The notes: generated from the sequence alone by a model not told the origin. A DNA stretch of 64,000 nt from Mediterraneibacter glycyrrhizinilyticus (GCF_015560805.1 NZ_JADMSO010000002.1:124001-188000), one strand, 5' to 3'. Counted from the stretch's first letter, positions 1-9,272 are shown. Program-made: numbers and translations.

Positions 1-1
1 T

Positions 2-850
2 CGTATCATGAGTGAGGAGGAACGCAGGATCGTTTCTTATCATGAGGTTGGACATGCGCTTGTCAGTGCGCTTCAGAAAGACGCGGAGCCGGTACAGAAG
101 ATCACGATCGTGCCGAGGACGATGGGAGCCCTTGGTTATGTCATGCAGACTCCAGAAGAGGAAAAATATCTGAACACAAAGAAAGAACTGGAAGCAATGC
201 TTGTCGGTGCGCTTGCCGGCAGAGCGGCGGAAGAGATCGTCTTCGATACTGTGACGACCGGAGCGTCTAATGATATTGAACAGGCGACGAAGATTGCCCG
301 TGCAATGATCACACAATATGGTATGTCGGAGAAATTCGGTCTGATCGGATTGGAGTCTGTACAGCACAGGTATCTGGACGGACGTGCTGTGATGAACTGC
401 GGAGATGCAACAGCGGCAGAGATCGATTCCGAAGTGATGAAGATGCTGAAAGATGCTTATGAAGAGGCAAAACGGCTCTTGCGGGAGAATCGGGAAGCAT
501 TGGATAAGATTTCCGCGTTCCTGATCGAAAAAGAGACGATCACCGGAAAAGAATTTATGAAGATCCTGCGGGAAGTCCAAGGTGTGGAAGAACCGGAAGA
601 GCAGGACGGAAAAACAGTGAAAAAAGAGATGCGGATTGCGATGAAGCCGGTGGAGGGACAGGAAGTTCAGGATACAGTGAACGAAGAAAAAGAAGCAGTA
701 TCAGACATGGAAATCACTCCATCCGAGACAGACGCAGATATGAATTTATCCGCTCCTGCAGCAGAAGAAGATACAAAAGTGCCGACTTCCGAGGAAAAGA
801 TTGAGGAAGTGAAAGAGGAAGAAGCACAGGATGCGGCAGAGGACAAATAA
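2..850 (+). CDS. ftsH: FtsH ATP-dependent zinc metalloprotease, C-terminal part (5' end outside window)
   Basis: Membrane-anchored AAA+ protease that degrades misfolded membrane proteins and regulatory proteins. Only the peptidase half is present (282 residues). The reading frame is already open at the window edge, so the ATG at position 8 is internal. The zinc-binding HEVGH motif lies near the start and the third metal ligand is expected in GASNDIEQAT, about 75 residues later. The last ~80 residues are very rich in Glu, Asp and Lys and look disordered, which is longer and more acidic than the usual FtsH tail. The AAA domain and N-terminal membrane segments lie upstream of the window. The family call is firm. 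Confidence 0.95.
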   Translation, partial: RIMSEEERRIVSYHEVGHALVSALQKDAEPVQKITIVPRTMGALGYVMQTPEEEKYLNTKKELEAMLVGALAGRAAEEIVFDTVTTGASNDIEQATKIARAMITQYGMSEKFGLIGLESVQHRYLDGRAVMNCGDATAAEIDSEVMKMLKDAYEEAKRLLRENREALDKISAFLIEKETITGKEFMKILREVQGVEEPEEQDGKTVKKEMRIAMKPVEGQEVQDTVNEEKEAVSDMEITPSETDADMNLSAPAAEEDTKVPTSEEKIEEVKEEEAQDAAEDK

Positions 851-859
851 TCAGACATG

Positions 860-908
860 ATCGGGCAGATACAGGGCGAACATCCTGTTCCTGCCCGATT
901 GTTCTATT
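860..908 (+). terminator. Probable intrinsic terminator after ftsH
   Basis: A 9-bp stem (ATCGGGCAG paired with CTGCCCGAT, 860-868 with 891-899) encloses a second short stem (ACAGG/CCTGT). It is followed by TTGTTCTATT, a moderately T-rich tail. It sits just after the ftsH stop codon and before uvrC. Confidence 0.6.
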
Positions 909-963
909 GAAGAATGATAGAAAGAACGATGTGTATTTTGAAGAAGCATCATGAGGAAAAGAG

Positions 964-2817
964 ATGGATCAGTATCAGTTTGATATTCAGGAGGAATTGA
1001 AAAAATTGCCCGGAAAACCAGGGGTTTATATCATGCATGACGAAAAGGACGAGATTATTTATGTGGGAAAGGCGATCAGTCTGAAAAACCGGGTCCGGCA
1101 ATATTTTCAGAGCAGCAGGAATAAAGGGGTGAAGATCGAACAGATGGTGACACACATTCGCCGCTTTGAGTATATTGTGACCGATTCCGAACTGGAAGCG
1201 CTCGTGTTGGAATGTAATCTGATTAAGGAACATCATCCGAAATATAATACGATGTTGATGGATGATAAAACTTATCCGTTTATTAAAGTGACTGTCGGAG
1301 AAGATTACCCGAGGATCATGCTGGCAAGACGGATCCAGAAAGATAAAGCGAAATATTTCGGACCGTATACAAGCAGCGGCGCGGTGCGGGACACGATCGA
1401 TCTGCTCCATAAACTTTACCATATCCGCACATGTAATCGAAATCTTCCGCGGGATATCGGAAAAGAACGCCCATGTCTGAATTATCATATCAAACAGTGT
1501 GAAGCGCCGTGTCAGGGCTATATTTCTGCGGAGGACTATCAGAGATCCGTAGCGGAAGCCGTGAGGTTTTTGAGCGGTAAGTTTGATGGGATCTTGCATG
1601 AGTTGGAAGAAAAGATGCAGGCTGCTTCAGAGGCATTGGAATTTGAAAAGGCGATCGAGTATCGGGAATTGTGGAACAGTGTGAAAAAAATCGCGCAGAA
1701 ACAGAAGATCACGGACAGTCATGGCGAGGATCGAGATGTTCTTGCGGCTGCAACTGCGGACGAAGATGCAGTTGTGCAGGTCTTTTTTATACGCGGCGGA
1801 CGCTTGATCGGACGGGATCATTTTTATCTCCGGATCACGAAAGGCGAGTCGGTCGGCAGCATTTTGGACAGTTTTATCAAGCAGTATTATGCGGGAACAC
1901 CGTTTATCCCGGGAGAATTGATGGTGCAGGAAGAACTGGAAGATACCGCTTTGATCGAAGAGTGGCTTTCAGCAAAACGAAACGGAAAGGTCAGCGTCCG
2001 TGTTCCGAAGAAAGGAACAAAAGAAAAGCTGGTGGAATTGGCGGCGAACAATGCGGCAATGGTTTTGTCGAAAGATAAAGAGCGTTTAAAGAGAGAAGAG
2101 GGACGCACGATCGGGGCTGTAAAGGAGATCGCCCACATGTTGGGAATTTCTGAAATCACCCGAATGGAAGCGTATGATATTTCCAATACAAATGGTTTTG
2201 AATCTGTTGGTTCCATGGTCGTTTATGAACGTGGGAAACCAAAGCGAAATGATTACCGGAAGTTTAAGATCAAAGGAATTCAAGGGGCAGATGACTATGG
2301 AAGTATGCGGGAAGTGCTTACGAGACGATTCACTCATGGATTGCGAGAGCGGGAAGAGAGTAAAGAACTGGGAGGATTTACAGCATTTCCGGATCTGATC
2401 CTGATGGATGGCGGAAAAGGTCAGGTCAATGTCGCACAGCAGGTACTCGATGAGTTACATTTGCATATACCGGTCTGCGGAATGGTAAAAGATGATCATC
2501 ACCGGACAAGAGGATTATATTATGAGAATGAAGAGATTACGATCGACCGTTCTTCCGAAGCGTTTAAATTGATCACCAGAATTCAAGATGAGGCGCACCG
2601 GTTTGCAATAGAGTATCATAAACAACTTCGTGGAAAAGGGCAGGTACATTCCATATTGGATGATATAGAGGGAATCGGACCCGCGAGAAGAAAAGCATTG
2701 ATGCGCAGTTTTCAGAATCTGGACGAGATCAAGGAAGCAAGCGTTGAAGTGTTAACGGCAATCCCCTCGATGAATGAAAAGGCTGCCAAATCCGTATACA
2801 ATTTTTTTCATCCATGA
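964..2817 (+). CDS. uvrC: Excinuclease ABC subunit C
   Basis: UvrC makes both incisions around a lesion in nucleotide excision repair, acting on the UvrB-DNA complex. The 617-residue protein has the family's domains in order: an N-terminal GIY-YIG nuclease (PGVYIM...IIYVGKA, residues ~18-40), a Cys-containing stretch (CNRNLP...[13 protein letters not shown], ~155-185), a UVR motif that contacts UvrB (~210-245), the RNase H-like C-terminal nuclease ([17 protein letters not shown]) and terminal helix-hairpin-helix motifs ([13 protein letters not shown]). The length is normal. The start is preceded by GAGGAAAAGAG. uvrA and uvrB are in the same window at 45-50 kb, not next to it. Confidence 0.97.
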   Translation: MDQYQFDIQEELKKLPGKPGVYIMHDEKDEIIYVGKAISLKNRVRQYFQSSRNKGVKIEQMVTHIRRFEYIVTDSELEALVLECNLIKEHHPKYNTMLMDDKTYPFIKVTVGEDYPRIMLARRIQKDKAKYFGPYTSSGAVRDTIDLLHKLYHIRTCNRNLPRDIGKERPCLNYHIKQCEAPCQGYISAEDYQRSVAEAVRFLSGKFDGILHELEEKMQAASEALEFEKAIEYRELWNSVKKIAQKQKITDSHGEDRDVLAAATADEDAVVQVFFIRGGRLIGRDHFYLRITKGESVGSILDSFIKQYYAGTPFIPGELMVQEELEDTALIEEWLSAKRNGKVSVRVPKKGTKEKLVELAANNAAMVLSKDKERLKREEGRTIGAVKEIAHMLGISEITRMEAYDISNTNGFESVGSMVVYERGKPKRNDYRKFKIKGIQGADDYGSMREVLTRRFTHGLREREESKELGGFTAFPDLILMDGGKGQVNVAQQVLDELHLHIPVCGMVKDDHHRTRGLYYENEEITIDRSSEAFKLITRIQDEAHRFAIEYHKQLRGKGQVHSILDDIEGIGPARRKALMRSFQNLDEIKEASVEVLTAIPSMNEKAAKSVYNFFHP

Positions 2818-2845
2818 TATAATGCGTATAGGGCAGAGCCAAGCC

Positions 2846-2903
2846 GGGAACACCCCGGAGGCAAGTTCAAGCTCGCTTGAAAACTTACCTCCGGGGTGTT
2901 CCC
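2846..2903. repeat. Long near-perfect inverted repeat (hairpin) between uvrC and hprK
   Basis: Arms of about 22 nt (2846-2867 and 2882-2903) pair with one mismatch, and the inside continues as TCAAGC/GCTTGA around a 2-nt centre. The whole 58-nt block can therefore fold as one hairpin. It is flanked by GAGCCAAG on the left and TTGGCGAGCGAAGCGA on the right. No T-run follows, so it does not look like a normal intrinsic terminator. Similar GAGCCAA/TTGGCGA flanks enclose a different stem at 29964-29994. Confidence 0.7.
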
Positions 2904-3019
2904 GATTTGGCGAGCGAAGCGACCGAGAAGAAGCGGGAGCGGAATCGAGGTGCGCTGCCCGGACGGTGGGAAGCTGCCCCGGGCATTTGAGAATAGGTGA
3001 AAAAAGGAGAAGAGCTATT

Positions 3020-3949
3020 ATGGGACATGGTGTGAAATTAAGCGAAATGGCTGAAAAAATGCAGTTGAAAAACCTGACGCCGGATGTCGATCTTGCGGAA
3101 AAAGAGGTGACAGTTCCGGACGTGAACAGACCGGCATTACAGCTTGCCGGATATTTTGATCATTTCGATTCGGAACGGGTTCAGATTATCGGATATGTGG
3201 AACATACATATCTGCAGACACTGGAGCCGGAAAAGAAAAAAGAGATTTATAAGGAACTGCTGGCATGTCAGGTTCCATGTTTGATTTTCAGTAAAGATTT
3301 ATATCCGGATGAAGATTTGCTGGAACTGGCAAAGGAAGCGGATATTCCGATTTTGTCCACCAGAAAGATGACATCCGCATTTATGGCGGAACTGATTCGT
3401 TGGCTGAATGTAAAAATGGCGCCGTGTATTTCGATTCATGGTGTGCTTGTGGATGTGTATGGTGTCGGTGTTCTGATCATGGGAGAGAGCGGCATCGGAA
3501 AAAGCGAGGCCGCTTTGGAATTGATCAAGAGAGGACATCGTCTCGTTACGGATGATGTGGTGGAGATCCGCAAGGTAAGTGATGAGACGCTGGTCGGATC
3601 TGCACCGGATATCACAAGACATTTTATCGAACTGCGTGGAATTGGAATTGTGGACGTGAAATCAATGTTCGGTGTACAAAGTGTGCGCGAAACGCAGAAC
3701 ATCGATCTGGTCATTACATTGGAAGACTGGGATCGGGATAAGGAATATGACCGGCTTGGACTGGAAGAAAATTATACGGAATTTCTCGGAAATCGGGTGG
3801 TGTGTCATAACATTCCGATCCGACCGGGAAGAAATCTTGCGATCATCGTTGAGTCGGCAGCGGTAAATCACAGACAAAAACAGATGGGATACAATGCGGC
3901 GCAGGAATTATACAAACGTGTTCAGGAAAATCTGGCAAAAAGAAATTAG
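3020..3949 (+). CDS. hprK: HPr kinase/phosphorylase
   Basis: Bifunctional enzyme that phosphorylates, or removes phosphate from, the regulatory serine of HPr and so controls carbon catabolite repression in Firmicutes. The 309-residue protein has the P-loop GESGIGKS near residue 155 and the family signature ELRGIGIVDVKSMFG about 50 residues later. The reading frame is open further upstream, but the ATG at 3020 follows AAGGAGA at 3004-3010 and gives the usual family length (~310), so it is chosen. An HPr partner is encoded far away at 58268. A glucokinase gene follows 39 nt downstream, which fits a sugar-metabolism unit. Confidence 0.96.
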   Translation: MGHGVKLSEMAEKMQLKNLTPDVDLAEKEVTVPDVNRPALQLAGYFDHFDSERVQIIGYVEHTYLQTLEPEKKKEIYKELLACQVPCLIFSKDLYPDEDLLELAKEADIPILSTRKMTSAFMAELIRWLNVKMAPCISIHGVLVDVYGVGVLIMGESGIGKSEAALELIKRGHRLVTDDVVEIRKVSDETLVGSAPDITRHFIELRGIGIVDVKSMFGVQSVRETQNIDLVITLEDWDRDKEYDRLGLEENYTEFLGNRVVCHNIPIRPGRNLAIIVESAAVNHRQKQMGYNAAQELYKRVQENLAKRN

Positions 3950-3988
3950 AAGACATAACCAGCAGGAATTAAGCGGAGGACAACAGAG

Positions 3989-4936
3989 ATGAAATATTGT
4001 TTTGGTGTAGATATCGGTGGCACAACCGTAAAGATGGGATTGTTTGAAGAGAACGGCGATATTGTAGAAAAATGGGAGATTGTTACGAGAACAGAAGATG
4101 AGGGTAAAGCGATTCTTCCGGATATTGCAGCTGCAATAGAAGAAAAACTAAAAGTATGCAAAATCGGCGGGGAGGATGTATTGGGTGTCGGAGTAGGTGT
4201 TCCGGCACCGGTAACCGAAGCTGGTGTTGTAAATGGAAGTGCAAATCTGGGATGGAAATATAAGGAAGTAAAACGGGAATTGGAAGAACTGACCGGATTT
4301 TCGGTACAGGTCGGAAATGATGCCAATGTAGCGGCTCTTGGTGAAATGTGGAAAGGCGGCGGAGCAGGTCAGAAAAATATGATCATGGTGACGCTTGGAA
4401 CCGGAGTCGGCGGCGGTGTGATCATTGGCGGAAAGGTGATCATCGGTGAACATGGAGCCGGAGGAGAAATCGGACATCTGTGCGTAAACTATGAAGAAAC
4501 AGAAAACTGTGGATGTGGCAACCGGGGATGTCTGGAACAATATGCATCTGCAACGGGAATCGTACGGATCGCAAAGAAAAAGCTTGTTTCTGAGACACGT
4601 CCGACCGTGCTTTGTGCGGAAACAGTGACGGCGAAAGATGTATTTGACGCAGTGAAAGAGGGGGACCAGGTTGCACAAGAAATCGCAGAAGAATTTGGAA
4701 GTTATCTTGGATATGCGCTGGCAAATCTGGCGGTAGTAGCGGATCCGTCCGTTTTTGTAATCGGCGGAGGCGTGTCAAAGGCAGGCGAGATACTTATCCC
4801 ATATATTCAAAAACCATATCGGGAACGCGCTTTTTTTGCAAACAAAGATGTGGAATTTAAGCTTGCAACATTGGCAAATGATGCAGGAATCTGCGGTGCG
4901 GCAAAATTGCTTCTGGATGCAGTCGGAGAAGAATAG
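3989..4936 (+). CDS. glcK: ROK-family glucokinase
   Basis: Phosphorylates glucose to glucose 6-phosphate with ATP in the cytoplasm. The 315-residue protein has the N-terminal phosphate-binding motif DIGGTTVKMG, the second ATP-binding region LGTGVGGGVIIGGK, the substrate Glu/His region (GEHGAGGEIGHL) and the ROK zinc motif CGCGNRGCLEQYAS. The start is preceded by GCGGAGGACAACAG. It is downstream of hprK and ends at a strong terminator. ROK sugar kinases can vary in substrate, but this sequence matches the Firmicutes glucokinase subgroup best. Confidence 0.9.
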   Translation: MKYCFGVDIGGTTVKMGLFEENGDIVEKWEIVTRTEDEGKAILPDIAAAIEEKLKVCKIGGEDVLGVGVGVPAPVTEAGVVNGSANLGWKYKEVKRELEELTGFSVQVGNDANVAALGEMWKGGGAGQKNMIMVTLGTGVGGGVIIGGKVIIGEHGAGGEIGHLCVNYEETENCGCGNRGCLEQYASATGIVRIAKKKLVSETRPTVLCAETVTAKDVFDAVKEGDQVAQEIAEEFGSYLGYALANLAVVADPSVFVIGGGVSKAGEILIPYIQKPYRERAFFANKDVEFKLATLANDAGICGAAKLLLDAVGEE

Positions 4937-4958
4937 AACAGAAAATATACTGAGACAG

Positions 4959-5006
4959 AAAAACGGCAGATGCGAAAACTAACCGATTCGCATCTGCCGT
5001 TTTTCT
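4959..5006. terminator. Bidirectional intrinsic terminator
   Basis: A perfect 15-bp stem (4962-4976 with 4987-5001) with a 10-nt loop is flanked by A-run on the left and T-run on the right. It can end both the glucokinase transcript (+) and the penicillin-binding protein transcript (-), whose genes converge here. Confidence 0.9.
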
Positions 5007-5040
5007 GTGCTGTTATTTTATGAGCTCTGGCGTTTGTGGA

Positions 5041-7653
5041 TCATTGTCCGCCCTCCGGTGCGGCTGGAGGAACGATCGGTTCGATCGTTCCGGAGCCGCC
5101 GGAGTTATCACCGGAGTTGTTGCCGGAATTATCACCGGAATTGTTGCCGCCGGAGTTGTTGCCACCGGAGTTATCGCCGGAGTTATTCCCTGAATTGCTG
5201 CCGCCGGAATTGTTTCCATTGGATCCTACGTTTCCGGAATCACTATCATTGGAATCATCATTGTCAGAAGAATCGTCGTCATTTTCTTCTGTCTCATCTT
5301 CACTAGGCGCTACATAATGTCCGGAACAGCTTTGAGAAGGAACGGTACCCTCTGCAAAATATTCAGTCAGTGCCGGACAGCTTGAGGTTGCAAGCAGACC
5401 GGTCTGTGTACAGATTGTTTTCTGTTGTACAGAAGCAGGCATTGTGAAATCTTTATAAGGAAGTCCTTCGTGAACCCGTTCCATGATGTTTTTCCAGAGT
5501 GTCATATGCCAGGACTGGTTCATGGATTCCATTGGCTTATTGGAGTCATATCCGCCCCACACGGAAGCGGTATAATATGGTGTATAGGCGGAAAGCCAAA
5601 GGTCTGTACTGTTTTCTGTTGTACCGGTTTTTCCGGCTACCGGCATATTCGCCATGCGCGCTGCAGTACCGGTACCTTTTGTGATAACATCCTGCATTGC
5701 ACTTGTCAGAAGCGCAGCGGTAGAATCTTTGATCACCTGATGGGTATCCGGTGTGGAATTATCAAGCAGGACATTGCCCTCATGGTCAAGCACCTGAGTA
5801 TACAGGATTGGTTTTGTATAGGTTCCGGCATTTGCGATCGCCGCATAAGCAGCGGTCATCTCGATATTGTAAACACCTCTTGTGATTCCGCCGAGGGCAG
5901 TCGCAGCCTGAACATCGGTAAAGCCCGGATAGTTGTCATCATCGAAATTAACAAGCGTGGTAAATCCGAAATTTTTCAGATAATCGTATCCGGTCTGGAA
6001 TCCGATATCCGTCAATGTATTTAAAGCGCAGACATTCATCGAATGTTCGATCGCATATCGGACGCTTGCCTGCCCGAGGTAAATCTTGTCCCAGTTTTCT
6101 GCTTTCTGACCGTTTGGATAGGTGTAAGGTGCTTTATCTTCAATGGAAGTAGCAAGCGTATATCCGCAGGAATCCAGAGCCGGAGCGTATGTGGATACGA
6201 TCTTGAAACAGGATCCGGGCTGTCTGGTGGAATCTGTCGCACGGTTCAGGGAAAGACTGGTTGTTTTCTGTCCGCGTCCGCCTACGATCGCCTTTACTTT
6301 TCCGGTAGACTGTTCCATAACGACAACCGAAGTCTGCGGCTGTGGGGAAACGTCCCAACGCTCGTCGACCGTATCATTCTCTGTGATGCCGAGCGTGGAT
6401 TTATATTCGTTCACTGCAGTCTGCGCTTCTTCCGGGGAAGCAAAGATCAAGGGATAATCATTTCCCCATGCGGCAGCGATATACTGACCAAGCATTTCTT
6501 TGCTGTAATTTTCTACGGTTCCGTCAGCGCGGGTGATCGTCAGGGCAAATTCCAGACCGTATTCCGTTCCAAACGGGTAAACGGCTTCATTTGCAACTTC
6601 TTCATCACAAATCTGCTGGATCCGTGCATCCTGTGTGGAAATGATCGTCAGACCTCCGCTGTAAAGCGCATTGTAAGCCTGTGTTTCCGAAAATCCTTTC
6701 CGGGTCATAAGATCCTGGATAACCTGTTGGGAAAGTTCGTCATTGAAATAGGAATATGGCGTTGTATCTTCTACCGGAGGTGTGGCAACAATACGGTCAT
6801 AAACCGGATCGGCTTTTGCCTCGTCATATTCTGCCTGTGTGATATATCCTTGTTCCAGCATATTTCCAAGTACGATATCACGGCGTTTGGCATTGGCTTC
6901 CGGATATACAACCGGATCATATCCGGTCGGATTCTGTGTGATGCCCGCGATCACGGTACATTCCGACAAAGTCAATTCTGAAACGTCTTTTCCGAAATAT
7001 CGTTTGGCGGCAGACTGCACGCCGAGGCAGCTCTGTCCGAGGTTGATCGTGTTCATATAAGCTTCCAGAATCTCTTCTTTGGTCATCTGCTTTTCGATTT
7101 CCATTGCGAGAACCTGCTCCTGAAGTTTTCGCTCCAATCTGTCGTAGAATGTTTTCTCATCCAGAAAGTTCGGAAATACATTGTTCTTGATCAACTGCTG
7201 TGTCAATGTACTGGCACCCTCGGAGAAATTACCGGAGGTAATGCCGACAATACCGGCACGCAGGATTCCCTGAAGATCGATACCGTTATGTTTGTAGAAA
7301 CGTTCATCTTCGATGGCAACAAACGCATCTCCTAAATATTTCGGGATCTCATCGATCGTCTTGTATACACGGTTGGAACCGGATTCAAGGAACTGCTCCA
7401 ACAGTGTTCCGTCCTCAGCATAGACAAAACTGGTGAATCCCTGTGGCTTGACGTCGGCGGGGGTTACAGTAGGGGTGTTGTCAATGATCCGTTTTGCAAA
7501 AAGTCCGACGCCGCCGACACCTACGACTGCAAGGATTAGTATGCAGATGATCAGAGCTTTAAAAAAACGGACCCCGACTCGCTTCTTTTTCATATTTTTC
7601 TTGGAAGAGATCTTTTTTTTTCTCTTCTCAAGATTTTCCTTTCCGTAATTCAT
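5041..7653 (-). CDS. ponA: Class A penicillin-binding protein (PBP1A-type transglycosylase/transpeptidase)
   Basis: Polymerises and cross-links peptidoglycan outside the membrane. The 870-residue protein has a Lys-rich cytoplasmic start, one membrane segment (~30-52), a GT51 transglycosylase domain (EDERFYKHNG, GASTLTQQL) and a transpeptidase domain with SXXK as SCFK (catalytic Ser481), SMN and KTGT. The last ~60 residues are a low-complexity tail built from Asn/Gly/Ser/Asp (repeated NNSGDNSGG-like units) after a short acidic stretch, probably a flexible wall-spanning tail. The ATG is preceded by AAAGGAGG. A promoter is seen upstream at 7747-7775 and the gene ends at the shared terminator near 4980. 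Confidence 0.95.
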   Translation of the reverse strand: MNYGKENLEKRKKKISSKKNMKKKRVGVRFFKALIICILILAVVGVGGVGLFAKRIIDNTPTVTPADVKPQGFTSFVYAEDGTLLEQFLESGSNRVYKTIDEIPKYLGDAFVAIEDERFYKHNGIDLQGILRAGIVGITSGNFSEGASTLTQQLIKNNVFPNFLDEKTFYDRLERKLQEQVLAMEIEKQMTKEEILEAYMNTINLGQSCLGVQSAAKRYFGKDVSELTLSECTVIAGITQNPTGYDPVVYPEANAKRRDIVLGNMLEQGYITQAEYDEAKADPVYDRIVATPPVEDTTPYSYFNDELSQQVIQDLMTRKGFSETQAYNALYSGGLTIISTQDARIQQICDEEVANEAVYPFGTEYGLEFALTITRADGTVENYSKEMLGQYIAAAWGNDYPLIFASPEEAQTAVNEYKSTLGITENDTVDERWDVSPQPQTSVVVMEQSTGKVKAIVGGRGQKTTSLSLNRATDSTRQPGSCFKIVSTYAPALDSCGYTLATSIEDKAPYTYPNGQKAENWDKIYLGQASVRYAIEHSMNVCALNTLTDIGFQTGYDYLKNFGFTTLVNFDDDNYPGFTDVQAATALGGITRGVYNIEMTAAYAAIANAGTYTKPILYTQVLDHEGNVLLDNSTPDTHQVIKDSTAALLTSAMQDVITKGTGTAARMANMPVAGKTGTTENSTDLWLSAYTPYYTASVWGGYDSNKPMESMNQSWHMTLWKNIMERVHEGLPYKDFTMPASVQQKTICTQTGLLATSSCPALTEYFAEGTVPSQSCSGHYVAPSEDETEENDDDSSDNDDSNDSDSGNVGSNGNNSGGSNSGNNSGDNSGGNNSGGNNSGDNSGNNSGDNSGGSGTIEPIVPPAAPEGGQ

Positions 7654-7746
7654 GAATAATAGCCTCCTTTATTCACACTTTCTTCCGGTAATGACAACGT
7701 ATGCGTGCGCAATCGCTGCGGAAAGCCGAAAAAAAGGATACGCTTC

Positions 7747-7775
7747 ATTATAACAAAGATACCATCAGTGTACAA
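7747..7775 (-). promoter_or_regulatory. Probable sigma-A promoter for the class A PBP gene
   Basis: On the minus strand, TTGTAC (7775-7770) is followed after 17 nt by TATAAT (7752-7747), about 95 nt before the start codon. The -35 lies in TTGTACACTGATG, a string that also occurs in the palindromic repeats at 8599 and, in related form, at 26409. Confidence 0.7.
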
Positions 7776-7824
7776 GGGGGCATGCGGTCAGGAAGAGATA
7801 ATTCAAAATAATTTAAGAAATCTC

Positions 7825-7851
7825 TTGTGCTTTAGTCTGTTTTGTTATAGT
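7825..7851 (+). promoter_or_regulatory. Possible promoter for the YigZ-family gene
   Basis: TTGTGC (7825-7830) and TATAGT (7846-7851) are spaced 15 nt apart, which is short, but the -10 has an extended TG (TGTTATAGT). It lies about 48 nt before the chosen start. Confidence 0.4.
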
Positions 7852-7898
7852 GTAAAATAATCGAAATCAATCGGATGCGGGGAAGGAGCAAAACAGCA

Positions 7899-8552
7899 AT
7901 GGAGAGCAGAACAGTTCATAAAGGCGGAAGTGCGGAGATCGTCGAGAAAAAGTCCCGATTTATCGGGGAAGTTTTTCCGGTGGAACATGAGGAAGAAGCG
8001 ATGCAACTTCTGGAGCAGGTGAAAAAGAAGTATTGGGATGCCCGACATCATTGCTGGGCATATGTCATTAGTGGGGACAGGGTGCAGGAACGCTTGAGTG
8101 ATGATGGGGAACCGAGCGGGACAGCGGGGAAACCGATCCTGGAGGTGATCCGCGGCCAGCAGGTCGGCAATCTGCTCGTTGTTGTTACCCGATATTTCGG
8201 CGGAACGCTTCTCGGAACAGGCGGTCTTGTTCGTGCGTATACCGAAGCGGCAAAACAGGCGCTGGCAGAAAGTGTGATCATAACGCGGATCACAGGGTAC
8301 AGGCTCAAGATAGAAACGGATTATACCGGATTGGGGAAAATCCAATATCTGCTCGCACAGCGGAAAATTCCGATCGTACAGTCGGAATATACGGATCAGG
8401 TGACATTGTCAGTCTTGGTATCGGAAGAAGCGGAAAACGAGATCGTGCAGGAGATCACAGAAGCGACAAACGGTCAGGCAGATATCAAAAGGGCATATGC
8501 GTGCAGCTTTGCCGATGTGAATGGAGAGATGCTGGAATTTCCGGATGAATAA
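7899..8552 (+). CDS. yigZ: YigZ/IMPACT family protein
   Basis: A 217-residue cytoplasmic protein of the UPF0029/IMPACT family, whose bacterial function is not settled; in eukaryotes the domain regulates translation-linked kinase signalling. The N-terminal domain carries family-typical strings (KKSRFIGEVFP, DARHHCWAY, SDDGEPSGTAGKPIL, VVVTRYFGGTLLGTGGLVRAY), followed by a smaller ferredoxin-like C-terminal domain. An ATG exists at 7875, but GGAAGGAG at 7881-7888 lies between it and the ATG at 7899, so the latter is chosen. Monocistronic, convergent with hpf. Confidence 0.9.
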   Translation: MESRTVHKGGSAEIVEKKSRFIGEVFPVEHEEEAMQLLEQVKKKYWDARHHCWAYVISGDRVQERLSDDGEPSGTAGKPILEVIRGQQVGNLLVVVTRYFGGTLLGTGGLVRAYTEAAKQALAESVIITRITGYRLKIETDYTGLGKIQYLLAQRKIPIVQSEYTDQVTLSVLVSEEAENEIVQEITEATNGQADIKRAYACSFADVNGEMLEFPDE

Positions 8553-8576
8553 AAAACGGACTCCGAAGAGTCCGTA
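8550..8576 (-). terminator. Intrinsic terminator for hpf
   Basis: ACGGACTC/GAGTCCGT (8556-8563 with 8568-8575) forms an 8-bp stem with a CGAA loop. The A-run at 8551-8556 becomes a U-run on the minus strand, so it serves the minus-strand hpf transcript. It may also slow transcription leaving yigZ. Confidence 0.75.
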
Positions 8577-8598
8577 AAATATGTAAGTGTTTGGTAGC

Positions 8599-8637
8599 GT
8601 CAGTTTACAAGGACCGTTTTCCCCTTTGTACACTGAT
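8599..8637. repeat. Intergenic TGTACA palindrome, copy 1 of 3
   Basis: Inverted repeat with arms CAGTTTACAAGG and CCTTTGTACACTG around ACCGTTTTCC. It shares the plan GTCA-n-TGTACAA-(GAAAAT..GTTTTC)-TTTGTACA-n-TGAC with copies at 25759-25800 and 26409-26452. This copy lies between the convergent yigZ and hpf genes. Confidence 0.65.
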
Positions 8638-8659
8638 GCTGCTATTTAGATAGAAGTGT

Positions 8660-9217
8660 TTAGTTAAATTCCGGTTCGATCAGACCGAAAGAGCCGTCTT
8701 TTCTCTTGTACACAACGTTGACCTCATCTGTCTCGGCGTTGCTGAAAACAAAGAAGCTGTGTCCGAGAAGTTCCATCTGGATGCAGGCATCTTCCGGGAA
8801 CATCGGTTTGATGCCGAAACGTTTGGTGCGGACGATGCGAATCTCGTTATCTTCCACGCTTGTATCATCTTCTTCAAAGAATTCTTTCTTGAAATTACTT
8901 CCGGAAGAAGATGCTGTCGGATGACCCTGGCTTCTCGCAACCAGTTTGTTTTTATACTTCCGAAGCTGACGTTCGATCACTTCTTCCACAAGATCGATGG
9001 ATACATACATATCGCTGCTTGTCTGTTCGGAGCGGATGATGTTGCCCTTAACCGGGATCGTCACCTCGATCTTCTGGCGGTCTTTTTCAACGCTGAGGGT
9101 TACAATAATCTCTGTTTCAGGAGTGAAATACCTTTCTAGTTTTCCTAATTTCTGTTCTACCGTGCTTTTGAGTCCAGGGGTTACCTCGATGTTCTTGCCA
9201 CTGATAATAAATTTCAT
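8660..9217 (-). CDS. hpf: Ribosome hibernation promoting factor, long form
   Basis: Binds the 30S subunit in stationary phase and pairs ribosomes into inactive 100S dimers. The 185-residue protein has an N-terminal S30AE domain (MKFIISGKNIEVTPGLK... IIVTLSVEKDRQKIEVTI), a charged linker, and the C-terminal dimerisation domain (IVRTKRFGIKPM... MELLGHSFFVFSNAETDEVNVVYKRKDGSFGLIEP), so it is the long form typical of Firmicutes. A TTG at 9226 is in frame, but AAAAGGAG lies 9 nt before the ATG at 9217, which is chosen. Its leader carries a hairpin at 9244-9272. Confidence 0.95.
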   Translation of the reverse strand: MKFIISGKNIEVTPGLKSTVEQKLGKLERYFTPETEIIVTLSVEKDRQKIEVTIPVKGNIIRSEQTSSDMYVSIDLVEEVIERQLRKYKNKLVARSQGHPTASSSGSNFKKEFFEEDDTSVEDNEIRIVRTKRFGIKPMFPEDACIQMELLGHSFFVFSNAETDEVNVVYKRKDGSFGLIEPEFN

Positions 9218-9243
9218 GCTGCTCAACTCCTTTTGTTCATATT

Positions 9244-9272
9244 ACACAGAAAATAATGGAAACTTTCTGTGT
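9244..9272 (-). other. Hairpin in the hpf 5' leader
   Basis: A perfect 9-bp stem (ACACAGAAA with TTTCTGTGT, 9244-9252 and 9264-9272) with an 11-nt loop lies between a TATACT-type -10 on the minus strand (~9285) and the hpf ribosome binding site. No T-run follows in the transcript. It may affect mRNA stability or translation; the role is unknown. Confidence 0.45.

Noticed and set aside
2774-3019. Extended N-terminus of HPr kinase
   Set aside because: Would run through the hairpin and overlap uvrC; the ATG at 3020 has a proper ribosome binding site and gives normal length.
5036-5317. PELLPEL-type repeat protein on the + strand
   Set aside because: It is the reverse reading of the Asn/Gly/Ser tail of the PBP.
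6043-6981. Long open frame on the + strand inside the PBP gene
   Set aside because: Antisense shadow of a clear penicillin-binding protein with intact motifs; Cys/Arg/Phe-rich composition without any family signal.
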